Of a DNA stretch of 64,000 nt, positions 62,786 to 64,000 are shown piece by piece. How positions within the stretch are numbered: the stretch's first letter is position 1; each line of letters begins with the position of its first letter. Below the pieces are notes generated by a model. The model saw only the letters and a program-made list of their open reading frames with translations. It did no database searches and was not told the DNA's origin. Origin of the DNA: Oscillatoriaceae cyanobacterium Prado104 (GTDB lineage Bacteria; Cyanobacteriota; Cyanobacteriia; Cyanobacteriales; Microcoleaceae); the NCBI GenBank assembly GCA_025454405.1, contig JALOON010000055.1, forward strand, positions 1 through 64,000, given 5' to 3'. The translations under genes and the position numbers were made by a program.

Positions 62786-64000
62786 ATGCCGATCGCTCAT
62801 ATCATTGGACTAGGAAAATCAGGAATTGCCGCCGCCAGACTGCTAAAACGCGAAGGATGGGAAGTAACATTGAGCGATCGCTCATCTTCCCCAAACTTGC
62901 TAGCACAGCAACAAGAACTCGCTAGCGAAGGGATTGCAGTGGAATTAGGTAAATCTTTTGAACCTGACAAATCCATAGAATTAATAGTAGTAAGTCCGGG
63001 CGTTCCTTGGGATATTCCCGCATTAAAAAAAGCCAGAGAATTAGGGATTGAAACAATCGGAGAAATGGCACTCGCTTGGCGTTACCTCAAATCTCCTTGG
63101 GTGGGAATTACCGGCACTAACGGCAAGACTACCACCACTGCTTTAATTGCTGCAATTTTTGCCGAAGCCGGACTTTACGCGCCCGCTTGCGGCAACATCG
63201 GCTATGCTGCTTGCGAATTAGCTTTAGCCGAAAAACAGCCGGATTGGGTAATCGCAGAAATCAGCAGCTATCAGATAGAATCATCGCCATCAGTAGCGCC
63301 GCGAATTGGCGTTTGGACGACTTTCACGCCGGATCACCTCAGCCGCCACAAAACTTTAGAAAATTACTACAACATTAAAGCGCATTTGCTGAAAAATTCG
63401 CAATTTCAAGTAATCAACGGCGACGATCCTTATTTGCGACAGCAAGGAGTTGACATTTGGCCCGATGCGTGTTGGACGAGCGTGAAAGGCAAAACAGAAC
63501 TGTTGGGAGATACTGCTTTGGGAGCGTACATCGACAACGGTTGGGTAATAGCTCAAAATGATAAAATTCTGCCTGCCGATACTTTGCGGATGGTGGGAGA
63601 ACACAACTTGCAAAATTTGTTAATGGCGGTAGCCGCGGCTCGTTTGGCGGGGATAGATAACAGCGCGATCGCCCGTGCAATTGCTAATTTTCCCGGCGTT
63701 CCCCACCGCCTCGAACACATCCGCACTTGGGAAGGAATTGACTTTATTAACGACAGCAAAGCTACTAATTACGATGCCGCTCAAGTCGGATTGGCTTCTG
63801 TAAGCGCACCGGCAATTTTAATTGCGGGAGGCGAAGCAAAAGAAGGGGACGATCGCGCTTGGATCGAGACAATTAAAGCCAAAGCTGCGGCAGTTTTGCT
63901 CATTGGAGATGCGGCGGGCATTTTTGCCGATCGACTGGAACAAGCTAATTACAATGCTTGGGAAATAGTCGAAACCATGGAAAGAGCTGTTCCGAGGGCA
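62786..64000 (+). CDS. murD: MurD, UDP-MurNAc-L-Ala-D-Glu ligase, 3' end outside the window
   Basis: 405 codons up to the window edge with no stop; MurD is about 450 residues, so roughly 45 are missing. It adds D-glutamate to UDP-MurNAc-L-Ala in peptidoglycan synthesis. Landmarks: N-terminal GLGKSGIAAARLL, VVSPGVPWDIP, the ATP loop GITGTNGKTTTTA, NIGYAACELAL, EISSYQIE, HKTLENYYNIKAHLLKN and FINDSKATNYDAA. Start ATG 62786 (MPIAHIIGLG). Confidence 0.96.
   Translation, partial: MPIAHIIGLGKSGIAAARLLKREGWEVTLSDRSSSPNLLAQQQELASEGIAVELGKSFEPDKSIELIVVSPGVPWDIPALKKARELGIETIGEMALAWRYLKSPWVGITGTNGKTTTTALIAAIFAEAGLYAPACGNIGYAACELALAEKQPDWVIAEISSYQIESSPSVAPRIGVWTTFTPDHLSRHKTLENYYNIKAHLLKNSQFQVINGDDPYLRQQGVDIWPDACWTSVKGKTELLGDTALGAYIDNGWVIAQNDKILPADTLRMVGEHNLQNLLMAVAAARLAGIDNSAIARAIANFPGVPHRLEHIRTWEGIDFINDSKATNYDAAQVGLASVSAPAILIAGGEAKEGDDRAWIETIKAKAAAVLLIGDAAGIFADRLEQANYNAWEIVETMERAVPRA

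Overview
The window looks like chromosomal DNA of a filamentous, probably non-heterocystous, cyanobacterium of the Microcoleus/Oscillatoria type. The evidence is the very dense HIP1-like GCGATCGC/CGATCG sequence, genes typical of cyanobacteria (CP12, DUF3177-like and DUF3318-like proteins, a HetZ-related protein, a class III adenylyl cyclase fused to a histidine kinase, many Uma2-type genes) and abundant short tandem heptamers and dispersed palindromes between genes. The genus is an inference from style only. No rRNA, tRNA or CRISPR array was seen.

Layout. 0.2-4.8 kb: a large kexin-like subtilase with RTX calcium-binding repeats. 5.0-8.6 kb: a tightly packed minus-strand unit encoding an FHA-GAF-adenylyl cyclase, an OLD/AriA-like AAA ATPase and a Toprim-like protein whose frame is broken by a single TGA. 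8.7-13.4 kb: housekeeping genes (rbgA, a universal stress protein, pgk) and a secreted pentapeptide-repeat protein. 13.5-14.1 kb: an internally deleted insertion sequence with 9-bp target duplications. 14.2-25 kb: a giant coiled-coil/beta-helix protein, a FIST sensor, cp12, a DUF3177-type membrane protein, an HD-type phosphohydrolase and a hybrid kinase/adenylyl cyclase. 26.1-27.2 kb: three tandem mini-genes for peptidoglycan-binding domains.

27.4-36.8 kb is an exopolysaccharide/cell-surface region: a WcaI-like glycosyltransferase, an RsbW-like kinase, a STAS-sugar transferase fusion, a DUF2079 membrane protein, two polysaccharide deacetylases and a GT2 enzyme. The fusion next to the RsbW-like kinase suggests partner-switching control of polysaccharide initiation. 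36.9-47.5 kb: an HtrA-type protease, an MFS transporter, a STAS protein, cbiD, guaA, Uma2 genes, a MOSC protein, recR and an SUI1-type factor.

48.1-53.7 kb is accessory: a NACHT-HEAT protein (NLR-like, probable defence) with nearly identical repeats, a remnant of a second such gene, an RPGMYIG-family gene, a Uma2 gene and two overlapping unknown genes. 53.9-64 kb: trpB, a CAP-domain lipoprotein, an RNase D-like exonuclease, a PilB-like protein without the ATPase P-loop, a HetZ-related protein, glyS and the start of murD, which runs off the window end.

The most unusual items are the cyclase/ATPase/Toprim unit with its in-frame stop, the STAS-sugar transferase with its RsbW-like neighbour, the recently expanded NACHT-HEAT gene with its duplicated tail, and a family of hairpin elements with compensatory stems, one nested inside another and one with its core flipped.
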